Source: Rhabditophanes sp. KR3021 (lineage: Eukaryota > Nematoda > Chromadorea > Rhabditida > Alloionematidae). From it: DNA of 64,000 nt. Position 1 is the stretch's first letter, and each line of letters opens with the position of its first letter. The notes beneath the pieces were generated by a model that was not told the DNA's origin, ran no database searches, and saw nothing but the letters and a program-made list of their open reading frames with translations. This document shows positions 13,130-25,859 of the stretch, in pieces. The translations under genes were made by a program, and so were the position numbers. The stretch covers positions 4,526,001-4,590,000 of the forward strand of contig CAUJLY010000003.1 of assembly GCA_963281155.1 (NCBI GenBank), read 5' to 3'.

Positions 13130-15003
13130 TTATTCCTGTCGCGAAGCTCGAACCAATTCATTGAAACTGTTGACCATACATTTCTTTAATTCGTCATATC
13201 CGATTATGATCAAATTCTTTCCATCTCTTGAAACCATTTGAATTTTTTCAGGGTCTCCAGCTTCTAGCTTATTCAAACAAGAAATAATATGAGCCATATC
13301 TAACCAAGGTAATCCTACCTCATTTACTTGGTGGAAGCAATAATCTCTAAAAAGCTTTAACATGTACCGTTCACCAGTTTCTGACCATTCCTCAGTATTT
13401 CCGAGGAAGGGTCTTTCGTTGATCGAGTTTAATTTTGCCAAAATTCTGAACACTCGTCCATTCTCCATTTCTTTGGTTAACTCATTTTCAAGGGTATCAA
13501 TTTTTATTAGCTGTGCATTTATATGACCATAGTATCTAGCTCCAATCATCGGCATCAAATCATTGATGTTAATATTCTTTCCGAATAGTAGATGCTGGAT
13601 ACAATTTATTAAGTCAGGAGAATACTGTTGGCTAATAAATTCGACTCCTTGTCTCATATTTTGAATAGAAATACCTAAATTGCCTGAAGCTATTTGTAGC
13701 ATCATTCTTCCCAAATTAAACAAATCTTCATGCTGCCCACCCAAAATTTCATATCCGTTTTTCAAAGGTTCACCAACAATGTCTGCTTCACATACTGCAT
13801 CTAACAAAATTCTACTTTCTCCGTAAATCAAAACCTTGTCAATATCAATAGACCGAGCAGCCATATTCAAACTGTGAAGGTGTCTCAAAGCATCAGACAT
13901 CTGGATAATAATATTCCATAACAATGACTCAGCTAACAGCGGGTTTGAACGGGAGGGCCTTGTTTGTGTGTAACTATCATATAAAACTCCAGACGAAAAG
14001 TACCGCTTTCTCAAGGATTCGGCCATTGGATAGAAGTCATATATCAAAATTAAGGCTAAAATGGTTTAAATTATATGTACTAATGGATTGCAAACTTACA
14101 ATGATCGTTAAATGCTCGACTAGGAACTACCTCTTTTAATTGAATAATATTAGCATGGACTACTTTTTTCAAACCTTCAACGATTCCTCCCATCAATTTT
14201 GCATTAAAAGATCTGAATTTATGAAGTCTTTTCAAACAATAGGGCAAATTGTCCCTACTATTGAAGCATTTAAAAGTACTAGTCAACTGATTACCCACAT
14301 TAACAACTCCATTATCAAGAGGAACCAAATTTCTGTAATGTTCAACCTGGCTAGGAATGTCTCGACCTAATAGGGGATCCACTTTTGCATGAATAGCCAT
14401 TTGCCTTTTGTTTAGTTGACGATGAATATCTTCAGACATAAAGAATGAAGATTTGAGAGATTTTGTTTTACCGAATTTGGAGGATTGTGGAAGGTCTGAG
14501 TAGGAGAACATGTCGTTGGAGGAAGAGGTTGGTGGAGAAATAGATAAATCACCGCCAGCGGTACTATTATTCATTCCATTATTAGGACTGGTATCTTCGT
14601 TTTGAGGGTGGTAGAAGTAAGTTGTTCCCTTATAATGTTGAAAACTGCCATTTCCATTTGTTGGGGGAGGTTGTTTGGTGTCTGGCTTGATGACGACGGG
14701 GGGTGGTTGTTGTTGTGCTATAACATAAGGGGTATATCTTGAAACATTATTGGAGTGATCTTGGGACGAAATATTTAAGCTTCCCGCAAAGTTATTACTC
14801 AAATCTGGACCAGAAAAGACTTGTCCATAGTAAGGGGATTGTTGAGGTGGTTGTAGGATATTGTTCCTAGAGGGCGAATTGTACATTGATCCATTTGGTG
14901 GCATAATTCTCATATGGGGAGGTGGATTTGTATTGATTCCATGGGCCATATATGAGGGCATTCGAGATCCATCATTTGATTGGGGATAATAGGCCATCGT
15001 CAA
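13130..15003 (-). CDS. PAN3: PAN2-PAN3 deadenylase complex subunit PAN3
   Basis: Regulatory subunit of the PAN2-PAN3 poly(A) nuclease; its dimeric pseudokinase domain recruits PAN2 and binds RNA and GW182 (family knowledge). Two exons, 15003..14100 and 14055..13130, with a 44-nt intron, give 609 aa. Residues 1-170 are low complexity (Pro, Asn, Gln, Ser). Then comes the conserved SSFFMSEDIHRQLNKRQ linker, a pseudokinase from about residue 225 (CFNSRDNLPYCLKRLHKF, then SLILIYDFYP across the splice), and the C-terminal knob with GERYMLKLFRDYCFHQV near residue 530, as in animal PAN3. The kinase active-site motifs are absent, as expected. Confidence 0.9.
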
Positions 15004-17601
15004 TTATATCAATTATGACAATTGCGACAATTACAACAATTATTTTATAGATTGTGAAAATATAATTGCGATGGAAGTAGCTTGATAGATATTAATATCA
15101 GATAGTTTGATCTTATGTTGCTGATATATCATAAGAAAATGATGAAAAGTGTTTTTATGTGCATTAAATTAAGAAAAATGTACAAGAAGGGGAACCGTGC
15201 TAAGGCACTTGTTTTTAGAGGTTTTGGAAACTATTGTGATTATGGAATAGTTTCTAAAAATGAACAAATGGCCTGAAAAAAGTAAGTAAACAAAATATCG
15301 AAACTAATCAGTATATTTTAAATAACGACAACAAAGTGACATCAACTAATAATAGCAATAAGTTTGACCACGCAAATGTCTTTACAGAACATTACATTAT
15401 AAAAATTGTCATTTTAAAGACTTTTTTCTGTGTAGGATTGTCGTGTATGGGTGCGCGAGAACTTTTAATAGACACGCCTAAATTAATCCACAGCTATCTT
15501 ATTTTGTCAAATTGTAGTGTGACGTGTCACATTATAAAAATGAATAATAAATTCCTAGATATGGATTTGTTCATAACTGTTATTAGATTAATTATTGGTC
15601 GATAAAGCATATACAAATGTTCAGTATATTAGTCTTTCCAATTTATGGCGCTTCTTGACAATATCATATGGTATTTATGTCTGAATGGAGCAAAAAAAGC
15701 TTGAAAAGGATTGATCAATATCCTTCTCGTGATACTATGTTTAGTAAAAAATATGCAAAGATAATAGTATATTCTTTGTTTAGCACATTGGGCGCACTTT
15801 ATTTGTCTGGGAAAAGAAAGTAAAACAGACAGTCTACTAAACATTTACGTTATATTAAAAAATGTCTTCGATTATGTATACTAGATATATGCACAAGTAA
15901 TTGGAACTAGTTAATAATATCTTTTATCCATAATAACATTAAAAATGGACATTGATTGGAGAAACACCAAAAATCAAACTATATGATATCACTCTCGTGA
16001 GGGGTATATAAAAGTCATGCGGTCATTTTGTAGTGTTGCATTTGTTGCGACATGTTTGTGGTTTGAAGCATATGATCAAGTCGCAAATTTAAATGAAATG
16101 AGGTAGTAAGGAGGCCAATAAGGATCACCTACTATATGATTGTTTTATGATGGTTTATGCTGTTTTATTATGTTTTATGCGTAAGTTGGTAGTTATTTGA
16201 GTAAGTTTTGTGGGGCGAGAATATAAGTAAGATCAAGACGTGTTAGAAATATGCACATGTAGTAGATAGCTATGCATGAATGGGAGTGAATTAAATTCTA
16301 GTGTATTATACAAATTGAATAAATATGTATGTATGGTGTGTGTGAATAAAATTTATTAAAAAATAACATTGCAAAAAATGTTTCTTTTGATGGAAAATAC
16401 ATTAGAACACATCAAAATACATCAAAATGTATTAACGCATATCAAAACACATAAAAAATTACTATAAGGCATCCAATATATGATAATATAAACCGTAGTC
16501 ATTGATTAATAAATAACAAAAAGTTACTTTACAAAAATGATAAGACACGTAATATACTTGATTGATTATACTTAATTAACATATATTCTTTGTCAACTAT
16601 CAACCATTGTTGTTTTAATAATAAACAAAGAAAAACACAAAATAAAGTGTATTAGAATCAATCATGAATTAGATTATTTAAACGCAATTAAACTTTTAAT
16701 TATAACAAAATGCTTTAATTAAAAGGAAATTTTTGAATCATTATAAAACTTCAGATTAACAATAAGGCTTTTCGATTTTTGTAAAATACCGGAGTTTTCT
16801 TATGAGTTTATTATTAGTACACTATTACCAGACACGTCAATCCCCGGTGGTATTTAATCAATTTTAAGAAAACTTGCCTAGGAATAATTTTGATACAAAT
16901 ATGAAAACATTTTTTATGCAATCTATTGATTTGATAAAGAAATAAATGAATGGAGATGAAGTTAGACGGAAGAAATGAGAGTGTTTGTATGTTTAGGGAA
17001 ACTTGGCTGAAAGCCTCCCAGATGGATGTTTGACGCTCGACACTTGTTTGCTTTTGTGTGAGTCTTAATGACGTAATAACAAAGTAACAAAGAAGTACCT
17101 TCCGTATGGTTGTGTAAATGTACATTACTTGTATTTTTATAAACTCTTTATTAATTATATTTATATATTAGTGGTAAAATAAAAAGGTTCTGCTTAGTTC
17201 CTTGAATATATATATGATTTAACTTTTCTGGGCAGGTCAGGAGGCATCAGGCAGATTATAAATGTCTCCGCTTCAGAATGACTGAAAAGACATTTTCTAT
17301 ATCAACAAACAATTAAAAAGAATCGCCAGGATCGAGCAACAGAAGAACAGATTTGAGACCATGCAGGAATGAAAGAAGAATATGAGATAGTGTCCACAAC
17401 ATTATTAAGAGCAAAAATAATAAATAGATTTAGCTTTAATTACCAATAGAAATATATGCATGTTATTAGTAAGTGACAAAAAATAATTTTTGTCATTTCT
17501 TCACAATAACAGACAAAATCAATGGTCTGCTAAAGCGGCATATTTATTACTTCCGAAATTAAAGTTGTTTACTTTGCTAGCAGTTTTCTAAATAAAAGGA
17601 A
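15004..17601. other. Intergenic, 2.6 kb, no gene recognised
   Basis: AT-rich non-coding sequence. A short ORF starts at 15178 (KKGNRAKALVFRGFGNY), with a faint likeness to NNRAKALFVKANRYGG in the AGPS intron relic. The 15-mer AGTTTTGTGGGGCGA at 16204-16218 recurs exactly at 22705. At 16399-16460 there is an ACATCAAAATACATCAAAAT simple repeat. Nothing else was supported. Confidence 0.45.
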
Positions 17602-20600
17602 TTATAGTTGAGGAGAGTGCGTATAAGTTACCTTTTCTCTCTTTTTCGCACTCTTAGATTTCTTAGTCGGGCTAGGTTTGTCGTCTGCTTCTCCACTAAC
17701 TTGGCAACATCCATCACTTTCATTTTGGCGATTCTCTTCAATTATTTGCTCGGCACAAATTTGGTTGCTTGATGTATCTTCAAACTTTTCATCAATTGAT
17801 TCGTAAGACAACTCATCTATCTCATGGACAATGGATTCGTGGAAATTTCCTTCTACTTCATAGTGTTTGTTTGTTGACTGGGAGAGAGTAATTATTTCTT
17901 CGAATTCTTCGACTGTTTCATTGGCACTGAAGTATCCATCAACATTTGAATCCGCGGGTGAAATCATCTGGGGAGTTGTTGGTCCACTGAAAGCAAATTT
18001 AGTTTGAATTTTCGGTGGTCTGCTTGAAGTTGATTTGAAGGATTTCATAGAACTGACAGACAAAACAGACCCCATATCGTCATTGTCTGTAGACACTTTT
18101 TTATCTCCAATGCAAGAATTTAAGACTCCTGATTCTGGGGAGGTGGAAGAAAGTGCTGGTTCACCAGAAATAACTTTGGAATTGTCGCTTTCCTTTGGCG
18201 GAATATCAAGGGAAGTAGATTGGACAGAAGACATAGAATTATTTCTCTTTCCATCTCTTTTCTTTGAATCACATCCCTTGTTAGGAGCATTTTTGAACGG
18301 TTTCGAGTTGGAATTAGTGAAAGTTCTAGTATTATTAAGAGCTTCGCGCTTCTTAAGATCAGTACTTCGTTCAGTTCGTCGTGGAAGAGTATTGTTCTTG
18401 AAAACTTTCTCTTGATTGAAACATCCCGACGAGGGTTTTGAATCAGTAGTACTATTTTGAGGAACCATTGACTTGTTTTCACCATTGTTGGAGCGTGGAG
18501 TGACATTTCTTGGACCATTTTGAATCCCACTAGATACAGCAGCTTTGAGAGGCTTATCTGGATATCTCTTTTGATGAGCCAATTTTCTTGCCTTATAACT
18601 ATTTGGCTTAGGTTCCTCGACAGACACTTTCACCTCAATAATTGCCTCAACAGCTACTGTTTTGGGTTCTCCGGTGACTTTAACATCCTCAACGACTGGT
18701 TCAGTAATCTTTTTCTTTCTTCTTTCACACCAATCGTCTAAATCTGTATCTGCGACAGTCGGAAACGCAATCTTATCTCTTTCACTAACGCTTTCTGTGA
18801 CAGATGGAGCACCTATGAAAATGAATATTAGTATGGTCATAAAACATTGGGATTCAATTTGATCATGAAACGATATTTGTACGATGCGTATTATCTTTTT
18901 TATTAAACTTACGAGAAGTGTTGCCGCGATAATGAGGACCTCCACTTCGATAACCACCTTCTTTAGGGTCAAAGGTGCCACTGTGATCTTCATAGTAACT
19001 TTTTTGATTATTAAAGTTGGGTGGTGGTACATTGTATCTTCCTGGGCCGACAGGTGGTGGCTTTTGGGTTGTTGGTGGAGCATTAGAAGGTACGTAGGAG
19101 ATGTTTGGATTTCTCGTTGTATGAAGTCTCGGGGGCAAGATTTTTACGTTTCCATGAGTATAAGTATTGTTTCTGTCCCCAAATTGTGGTGGAGGGACGG
19201 AATAGTTATTCTCTGGTTGTTGCTCAGAAGAAGGTCCATTTCTGGGGCGGCGATTAATTTGATTAGAAGAGTAGGGCTCGCGTCTCATAATACCATTAGC
19301 TTGACGGACATCCTGACTTTTGATGGCTTCCTTTGGTTTATCAGCGTAGGAAGCACTCTTTGTCATAGAGGAATTTTCAAAGACAAGTGGCGGGGAAGCG
19401 TTTTGTTCGGAATTCTGATTAGTCTTCATCTGAACATGCAAAATTGTCTCTTCTACAATTTCTTCATTTAGTTGCAAGGCCTTAATCATCTTAGCCTTAT
19501 CTTCGAAATAAACCATATATCTCTCAAAACCATTGTCAAATACTGTAACATCCACAGAAGCATATTTAATACCCTTTTTGGTCAAGAAAGTGCACAATAT
19601 ATTTTTATTAAGTTTGGAAACTCTGCAATTCAATTTCGCTTCACCATAAATAGAAATAGCATATTTGTAAACTTTTGGCTCATCGGAAAGCTTAGGCAGT
19701 TCTGCTGCTTGATCAGACGACGCTGAAATTTCATTATTTTCAACCTCATCCATCATATCAGCCCAATCCATTCCTTGCAAATTAGATTGATCCATCATCT
19801 TAGTCAAACTCCCAACAGATTCCGCGGCATTTCCAATTTCTTCCTCCTTGTAACTTTCAACAAAAGCAGGTTGTTGCTGTATCTGCTGCTGTTGCAAATT
19901 AGGAGTTTCAACGGCTTGACGGGGATCAGATGGGACAATGACTGAATCTGTTTCAGAGTGAGCATAATCTTCATTCAGGGATCTATCCCCACTTCCATGA
20001 GTTTCGGAATCTGCAGATGTAGATGCTTTCTCCCCATTGTTGTTGTATCTAGAATGATATTCATCTATAACATAAGATCCATTCTCAATTGGAGGAATCT
20101 TCTTCAAAAATACCAAACCATTTTTAGTTTGAATTCCATACAACAATTCACCATTTTCAGTCTTTTGAGTCAAAATAGTGTCTTGTGGCATGATCTGCGG
20201 AGGCTGGGGAAGTTGTGGATAATTAGGCATCCTTCCCTGCTGCATCATATTTTGCATTTGGGGTGAGAAGTATTGAGGTTGCCCTGCCATCATTTTCGGA
20301 GGCATTCTACCCGGCGACCTATTGCCCGCATAATTAACTCCATTTTGATTATTAGGAGGGTATCCATAACCTTCTGGTGGCATGAATGGAAAGCCCATTT
20401 GAGGGGCCATCATTTGCGGCATCATTCCTGCAATTTTTTGATTAATACAGCTAATACAAACTAGGATTTGATTAATCCAAATAAAATTTTAAAGAATACA
20501 CTTTGTCAAGTCATACCATCTTTAATATCTATATTCTATTCTAATTTTAGTGTATTTATTTATTATATGTAATTGTCATTAAGATAATAAAGATAACTAC

Positions 20601-22059
20601 CTTTGGTTCATTTACTATGTCTACTGCTGCTTTTGAGGAACTAAGCACTTCTCTTCAAGAGGTACGGGACACATTTTCTACCAATTGAAATACTTCAAAA
20701 AGTTACTAGATATTTTGACAAGGATCTTTACCGATTATTATGAATTTTTTTCAACTAATGTTTAATCAACTTTATTTTAGAAAATGGTAAGATAAAGAAA
20801 AGAGCGGCAGACTTTGGCAACGGTTATTCTAGGAAGTCAAAATATGGAAAAAGATTGTTAAATGATCTTCACATGTATTATAAAGATAGTAATGAAGCCA
20901 ATGGAATTGTGTATTCATTGAAAGAGGAGAATGCCGATGAAAGCGATATTAGGTATTGGGGACCAAGTAATGTTGAAGGATTGGATCGTGATGCTAGGCC
21001 AAAGCGACATGTCCATGTTTCTAGCCTGCTTAAGGAAGGTGTAAAGAATGATGGGTTAGAACAAATGAAATGTGGAGAAATTTAAGAACCAAATTGGAAG
21101 AGCAGACTTTTGTAAAAATGCCTACTCCCGTCCATATAATTACATCATTCACGAGTTAGAAAACGTTGATTCACTTTAGGATGCCTGTGATTTGGCAAGA
21201 AATGCACAATCTTTGCAATTATTTCAGACAGCTATTTATTATGGCAGTTCCAAGAAAGCCTTGAATGATGGATATGCAATGCATGCCGAGGCAGCAGCTG
21301 AGCACAAGGTCATATATAGTCAAATTTGACCAAAAAAATATATTTTGTAACATGTTTATAAGTGTCAAAATAGGTTTGCATTAATCAAAACTCTTATGTA
21401 TAAGAGAGAAGCGCATTTGAGTAGAGATAAACCGCCTGCAAGGCAATGATAAAGAAAAGGAGTCTCGAAAAAGTGCATTCCATATCTGGTGTTTCATTCA
21501 CTTGTAGGAATAAATATGATAGTACTATATTATGTTTTGTCTCAAACTTACCGATAAATACACCTTCACCAGCTAATTGTTTTGGAAAAGGCATTTGTTG
21601 TGGGTTGTGAAAGAATTGAACATTATTAGGCGATGCATAACCATTATTTTGAGAAGGGACTGAATAATGGGGAGGCATCTGATTTTGTGCAGGTTGTGGA
21701 GGAAATTGGTGTCGTGGATTGGGGTACATCGGTATGAAAGGTACTGAATTGGGAGTATTATTATAAAATTGATGCTGACCTGACCCATTTGAAATATCTT
21801 TATTAATTGACGGAGGAGGAACGTTCATCGACATCTGAGGCAGACCTTGTTGCTTATGAAGTTGTCCGGACTGTTGGTGGTGCTGATTTTGATTATATAA
21901 ATTGTAGCTTTGCGGAGACAGTCCTGGACTTGGTAATGACATTCCTGATGGAATTTGGCCCACGTGGGGCGGTGGGAAGTTGTGCTGGCTATATTCTGGA
22001 GTTGCTGAAGACGACTGCTGAGAACTTGAATTTGGGTGAGCTTGAAAGCTAGTACGCAT
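17602..22059 (-). CDS. Large low-complexity Gln/Asn/Pro-rich protein
   Basis: Three exons, 22059..21552, 20427..18913 and 18812..17602 (introns 1124 and 100 nt), join in phase to 1077 aa. Residues 1-330 are rich in Gln, Asn, Pro, Met and Gly (PPPHVGQIP, MMPQMMAPQMGFPFMPP, repeated QQ runs), a prion-like composition common in RNA-granule proteins. A more ordered patch around residues 400-500 (YAISIYGEAKLNCRVSKLNK, then ILCTFLTKKGIKYASVDVTV) has no family I recognise. The C-terminal third holds a charged KARKLAHQKRYPDKPL region, many Ser/Lys stretches and an acidic segment (VEEFEEIITLSQ) before a basic tail (KKSKSAKKREK). An mRNA-associated role is only a guess from composition. Intron 1 contains an antisense relic. 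Confidence 0.75.
20618..21330 (+). pseudogene. Coding-like relic nested antisense in intron 1 of the low-complexity gene
   Basis: On the + strand an ATG at 20618 opens MSTAAFEELSTSLQE up to a GTACGG donor-like site. After a TTTTAG at about 20780 a frame runs as NGKIKKRAADFGNGYSRKSK into an open segment at 20855..21085 (YWGPSNVEGLDRDARPKRHV). A further fragment lies near 21183-21310 (LQLFQTAIYYGSSKKALNDG). Phases between pieces do not fit, so the copy seems decayed. Family not recognised. Confidence 0.3.
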
Positions 22060-23318
22060 ATCTTAAAGTATCATAAAATTAGTATCTGTTCAATTAAAAT
22101 GGCGAGTAACGAACGTATAAATAAAATATGTAAATCCTAACAAATAAGGTGTATCAACAAAGTATTTTATGTAATAGGTTAAAACAACATCAGTAAATCA
22201 GTAATAAAGGTATGATATAAGTCAGCCATATTAAATAAGGTATCACATATGCTATTTATGCTGCAAATTAAAAATACAAGTAAAAATGTTAGTTGTGCGA
22301 ATATGAAGGAATTAAATAAGATATTAAACAACTACTTTGTTCAAAATTAAAAAATACGAGTAAACAATGTAATTTGTACGAATATAAATGAATCGTGTTA
22401 AATAAGGTACGAAGAGCTTATTTTTATTCAAGATTAAATGAAACAGAAGTAAAAGTGTTATTTTTATGAATATAAATGAATTGCATTAAATATCATATCA
22501 TGTATGTTTATAGAAGTATTTGTATTAACATTTAAACAATCATACAAATAATTGAATTGTATGCGTATAAAATCATTTTGTAATCATTAATTTTTAGTTA
22601 GATTACGTTATCTTAAATTTTGGATATTCCATAGTATGCATAAAAAACGGTCCTACTCAATAAAACATCAAAAAATGAAGAGACGAAAAGTAGGCTGACT
22701 GGTCAGTTTTGTGGGGCGATATAATATTTGATAAACCAATATGAATTTATATGTATACTATTTGTATTTATGTAGACATTAATAGTAAGACAATTGCATA
22801 AAAATAAGCAACCAAATACGGATTTTTATTTGATTAAAAATAATGGGAGACAAATGGCCAAACCTCCACTCACTTTGGCAACAATCCATAACAATATTTA
22901 AAGTGATGGCCGTCGCTTTACTTGCACAGACTGATTGGATGTGGGTGCCTTGTTCCAAGTGAATAATCGTTCACTTTCCACCTGGGATAGGCGATTTTTG
23001 GCAGCTGTAACAACTAAAGTGTGTGTTAGCGGAAGTGAGAACAAATTTGTATATATGCACTATATACATTTCCAAAAGACTCTAAAATAAGTAAACTGGC
23101 TTCCACAAAATTGATTCGATAGTAGTGGAAATGCATAAATAGTATGAAAATATAAAAGTGTTGGATGTATAATGTTAAGGAACACAAAGTATAAAAGCAT
23201 GGTACGAATAAATTTATTATATTGAAAGTTAATTAAAATACAGTCACCGAAAAGTTCATATATTTAAAGTTGCTTTTCATATTTAGGTTAATTTAGATCT
23301 TCGTTTTGAGTGTAGAAA
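22060..23318. other. Intergenic with tandem repeat and an orphan exon candidate
   Basis: Between the low-complexity gene and p23. It holds the degenerate 85-bp tandem repeat (22231-22500), a second copy of AGTTTTGTGGGGCGA (22705-22719), and a relatively GC-rich block at 22850-23040. On the minus strand of that block, after a TTACAG acceptor at 23005, 34 codons stay open (LSQVESERLFTWNKAPTSNQ) to a TAA at 22898. No partner exon was found. Confidence 0.4.
22231..22500 (+). repeat. Degenerate tandem repeat, unit about 85 bp, three copies plus a partial
   Basis: Units begin with TTAAATAAGGTA or a variant at 22231, 22312, 22398 and 22486, spacing 81, 86 and 88 bp. Each copy carries AATTAAAAAATACGAGTAAA-like and CGAATATAAATGAAT-like blocks in the same order. 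Copies differ by many substitutions, so the array is old. Confidence 0.6.
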
Positions 23319-23959
23319 TTAAGCTTTGCTTTCCTTCTTACTTTTGTCATCTTCTTTTGGAGCCTCTTCGGAAGCATCTTCAAGATCTGGCATATCGTCA
23401 TCTCCTTCATAATCGTCGTCGTCCATGTCACCACCTAAAGCTTCGCCTCCTGCACCGCCCATGCCATATTGCTTCATCAACTCTTCCATATTCAAACCAT
23501 CCATGCCTGGCATTCCCCCAGCACCTCCCATACCTGGCATGCCACCGTCATACATACCACCAGCTTCAGGTTCATCTTCGGTCTCATCCTCATCCTTCCA
23601 TTTGTTGAAATCGACCTTGATGTGGTTTTGCTTTCCAGTGCTTTTTAAGAGTCTTGGCCACCAGGCTTCTTCGTCCTTTTGGAGGATAAGTTCGAGGGCA
23701 CGAGTCGATGCGGATTGTTTGTATTCAGCTTTAACTGCTCCAAATAATTCGAGTTCGACAGCGTATTCGGCACCACTTGCTCCTTTTTTCACACTAAACA
23801 ATTAAGAATTAACATTTTTGTTGGTAACATTATAACTTACGCAACAGACACTTTGTCATTTTCAACAGTTAATTTTGAAACTACAAAATCTTCTACAGCA
23901 ACGGTAAGGTAAACTATATTTTGGCGTTGAGCCCATAAAAGTTGAGGAAGAAGAGTCAT
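23319..23959 (-). CDS. PTGES3: p23 co-chaperone of HSP90 (CS domain)
   Basis: p23 binds the ATP-bound closed HSP90 dimer and slows client release. Two exons, 23959..23841 and 23793..23319, with a 47-nt intron, give 197 aa. Residues 1-115 form the CS beta-sandwich: LLWAQRQNIVYLTVAVED at the N-terminus, then LELILQKDEEAWWPRLLKS and HIKVDFNKWKDEDE, matching the p23 signature WPRLTK...LSVDFNNWKDWED. The tail (about 120-197) is Gly/Met-rich (GGMPGMDGLNMEELMKQYGM) and then acidic, like invertebrate p23 proteins. A strong acceptor-like tract (TTTATCTTTCAG) lies about 18 nt upstream of the ATG, suggesting a 5'-UTR intron or trans-splice acceptor. Confidence 0.9.
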
Positions 23960-24626
23960 GGTTCGTTAAACGTTTTCTGAAAGATAAAATGAGATTATAA
24001 AAGGTGAAATAATATTTATAAACAAATATGATGTGCGTGATAGCAAGAACGGGTATTAGATGCCTACTAAAGGACAATTTTATATTGGATGGCAAAACGC
24101 ACAAAGTTGAATGCATTCACTACTTTATACCAATCTCTAATCAAAGATATTCTATGCAAGAAGTAGACGACGACCACGCACACACAACCTCTAAAAAAAC
24201 TAATGTGGTGACTTTTACAGCGGACGGGTGGGCATTCTTTTCATGCTGTAAAGATTGATTGCATACACAGTCTTAGCACGAAATATTTTTAAAAGTGTTT
24301 ATTGCGACGACATTTAAAAATGTAAAGTAATTGAAAATTGACCGAATTGTTAACTAGTTAAATGACAAATTAATAATTATATGTATGAATGGAAAAACAA
24401 TAAGTATTCCAATCATATAAAAATTAGTATTTAAATAAAATAAGCATTTGGATGAGGTTATAAATTGTTGAATGAAAAAAATTGATAAACAGTTGAATGA
24501 TATCTTTTATGTAATGAATAAAGAATTAAACATATGTCAAAAATCATATTTGTTTCACTTAAAATTCAAAGTCAAAAGGTAGCATTTGATTTAATTTTGA
24601 TTAGCAAACAATTATTTAGTCATTAT
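23960..24626. other. Intergenic, 0.67 kb, no gene recognised
   Basis: Lies between the p23 start and the 3' end of the dynein light chain gene, both minus strand. A 76-codon ORF at 24028..24258 (+) has no family likeness and is probably chance. The region should contain the p23 promoter and the DYNLL 3' UTR. Confidence 0.4.
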
Positions 24627-24942
<316 letters not shown>

Positions 24943-25859
24943 GATTAATCAGAAATAACAAAAATATAATAGGTTTCTGTAAATAAAGTATGCATTATTT
25001 ATGATTGTTCGTGTTATATTTGCAAAATACGTATTTGCTGTGTGTGTGGCATAGACGCACGCTAGATTTAGCCCATTAAGGTACTGGTAAAAGACGGACT
25101 ATACACCTACACAGCACCTTTTAAAGGAAAACTATACACGCCATACAAATTCAATACAATATAGTAGTATAATAAAATGATACAATATCCGAGACAACAA
25201 TATGATTCATAAAAGCAGGTGACATATAAACAAAGTCAATCCAAAATAAAAAGTACACATCTCTTCATTATCTAAAACTAAAAGTCGACGAATAATATAT
25301 ATAATTCAACTTCTTGATACAACATCAACAAGAATTAACATAAACTTAAGCTTTCGCTAGGGTGGAGTTTGACATTTGCATCCCCTAGTATATGTAAATC
25401 GTAAGAGAACACAGTTACAACACCGCCGTCCTCAATGGTGTGTGAATGTGTGTAATATTCAATTTGAAACGCTCTCGTCACAGACTAGCCAAAGTTATCA
25501 CAAAATTTTAAAAAGCCTTTTCTTTAGTTACTCGTCTCTAGTAAAAAGCTAGAAAGTGTAATGGCAACAAAAAGAGTGACGATCATTATAAAAATAAGCA
25601 CTCCCCAGTCAGTCGAAAGAAAGATATACGTATAATATAAAGTCACTGCTACTTGAATTATTGTTGGTTTTGAAATATTATAGGAGATACCTAGGAAGAA
25701 AGGTATATGACTGAAGTTAAGTTCGCTTTCTATTTTGGAAGGGTGTCTCTATTATCAATCATCATAAGACAAATATTGCAATAATGTGGAGTTGTTTGGG
25801 TGACGAATTGTTGTTTAATAAATATTATTAAGATTTTAAGATTAACCAGAATATTTAGA
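24943..25859. other. Intergenic between divergent DYNLL and ALG13 genes
   Basis: A 917-bp divergent region. It includes a moderately GC-richer stretch around 25330-25480 but no open frame of note. Nothing recognised beyond presumed promoters. Confidence 0.4.

Noticed and set aside
13924..14370. Plus-strand ORFs opposite PAN3
   Set aside because: They overlap the well-supported PAN3 exons on the other strand and have no family likeness; shadow frames.
16190..16230. AGTTTTGTGGGG as an Sm site of a small nuclear or spliced-leader RNA
   Set aside because: Resembles an Sm-like U-run but no snRNA or SL secondary structure or known sequence could be recognised around it.
18035..20464. Several plus-strand ORFs over the low-complexity gene
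   Set aside because: They arise from repetitive composition of the antisense strand of real exons.
23306..23805. Two plus-strand ORFs rich in His, Pro and Ser opposite p23
   Set aside because: Their composition is the mirror of the Gly/Met/Asp-rich p23 tail; shadow frames.
24028..24258. 76-codon plus-strand ORF between p23 and DYNLL
   Set aside because: No recognisable motif, sits in the presumed p23 promoter, no splice support.
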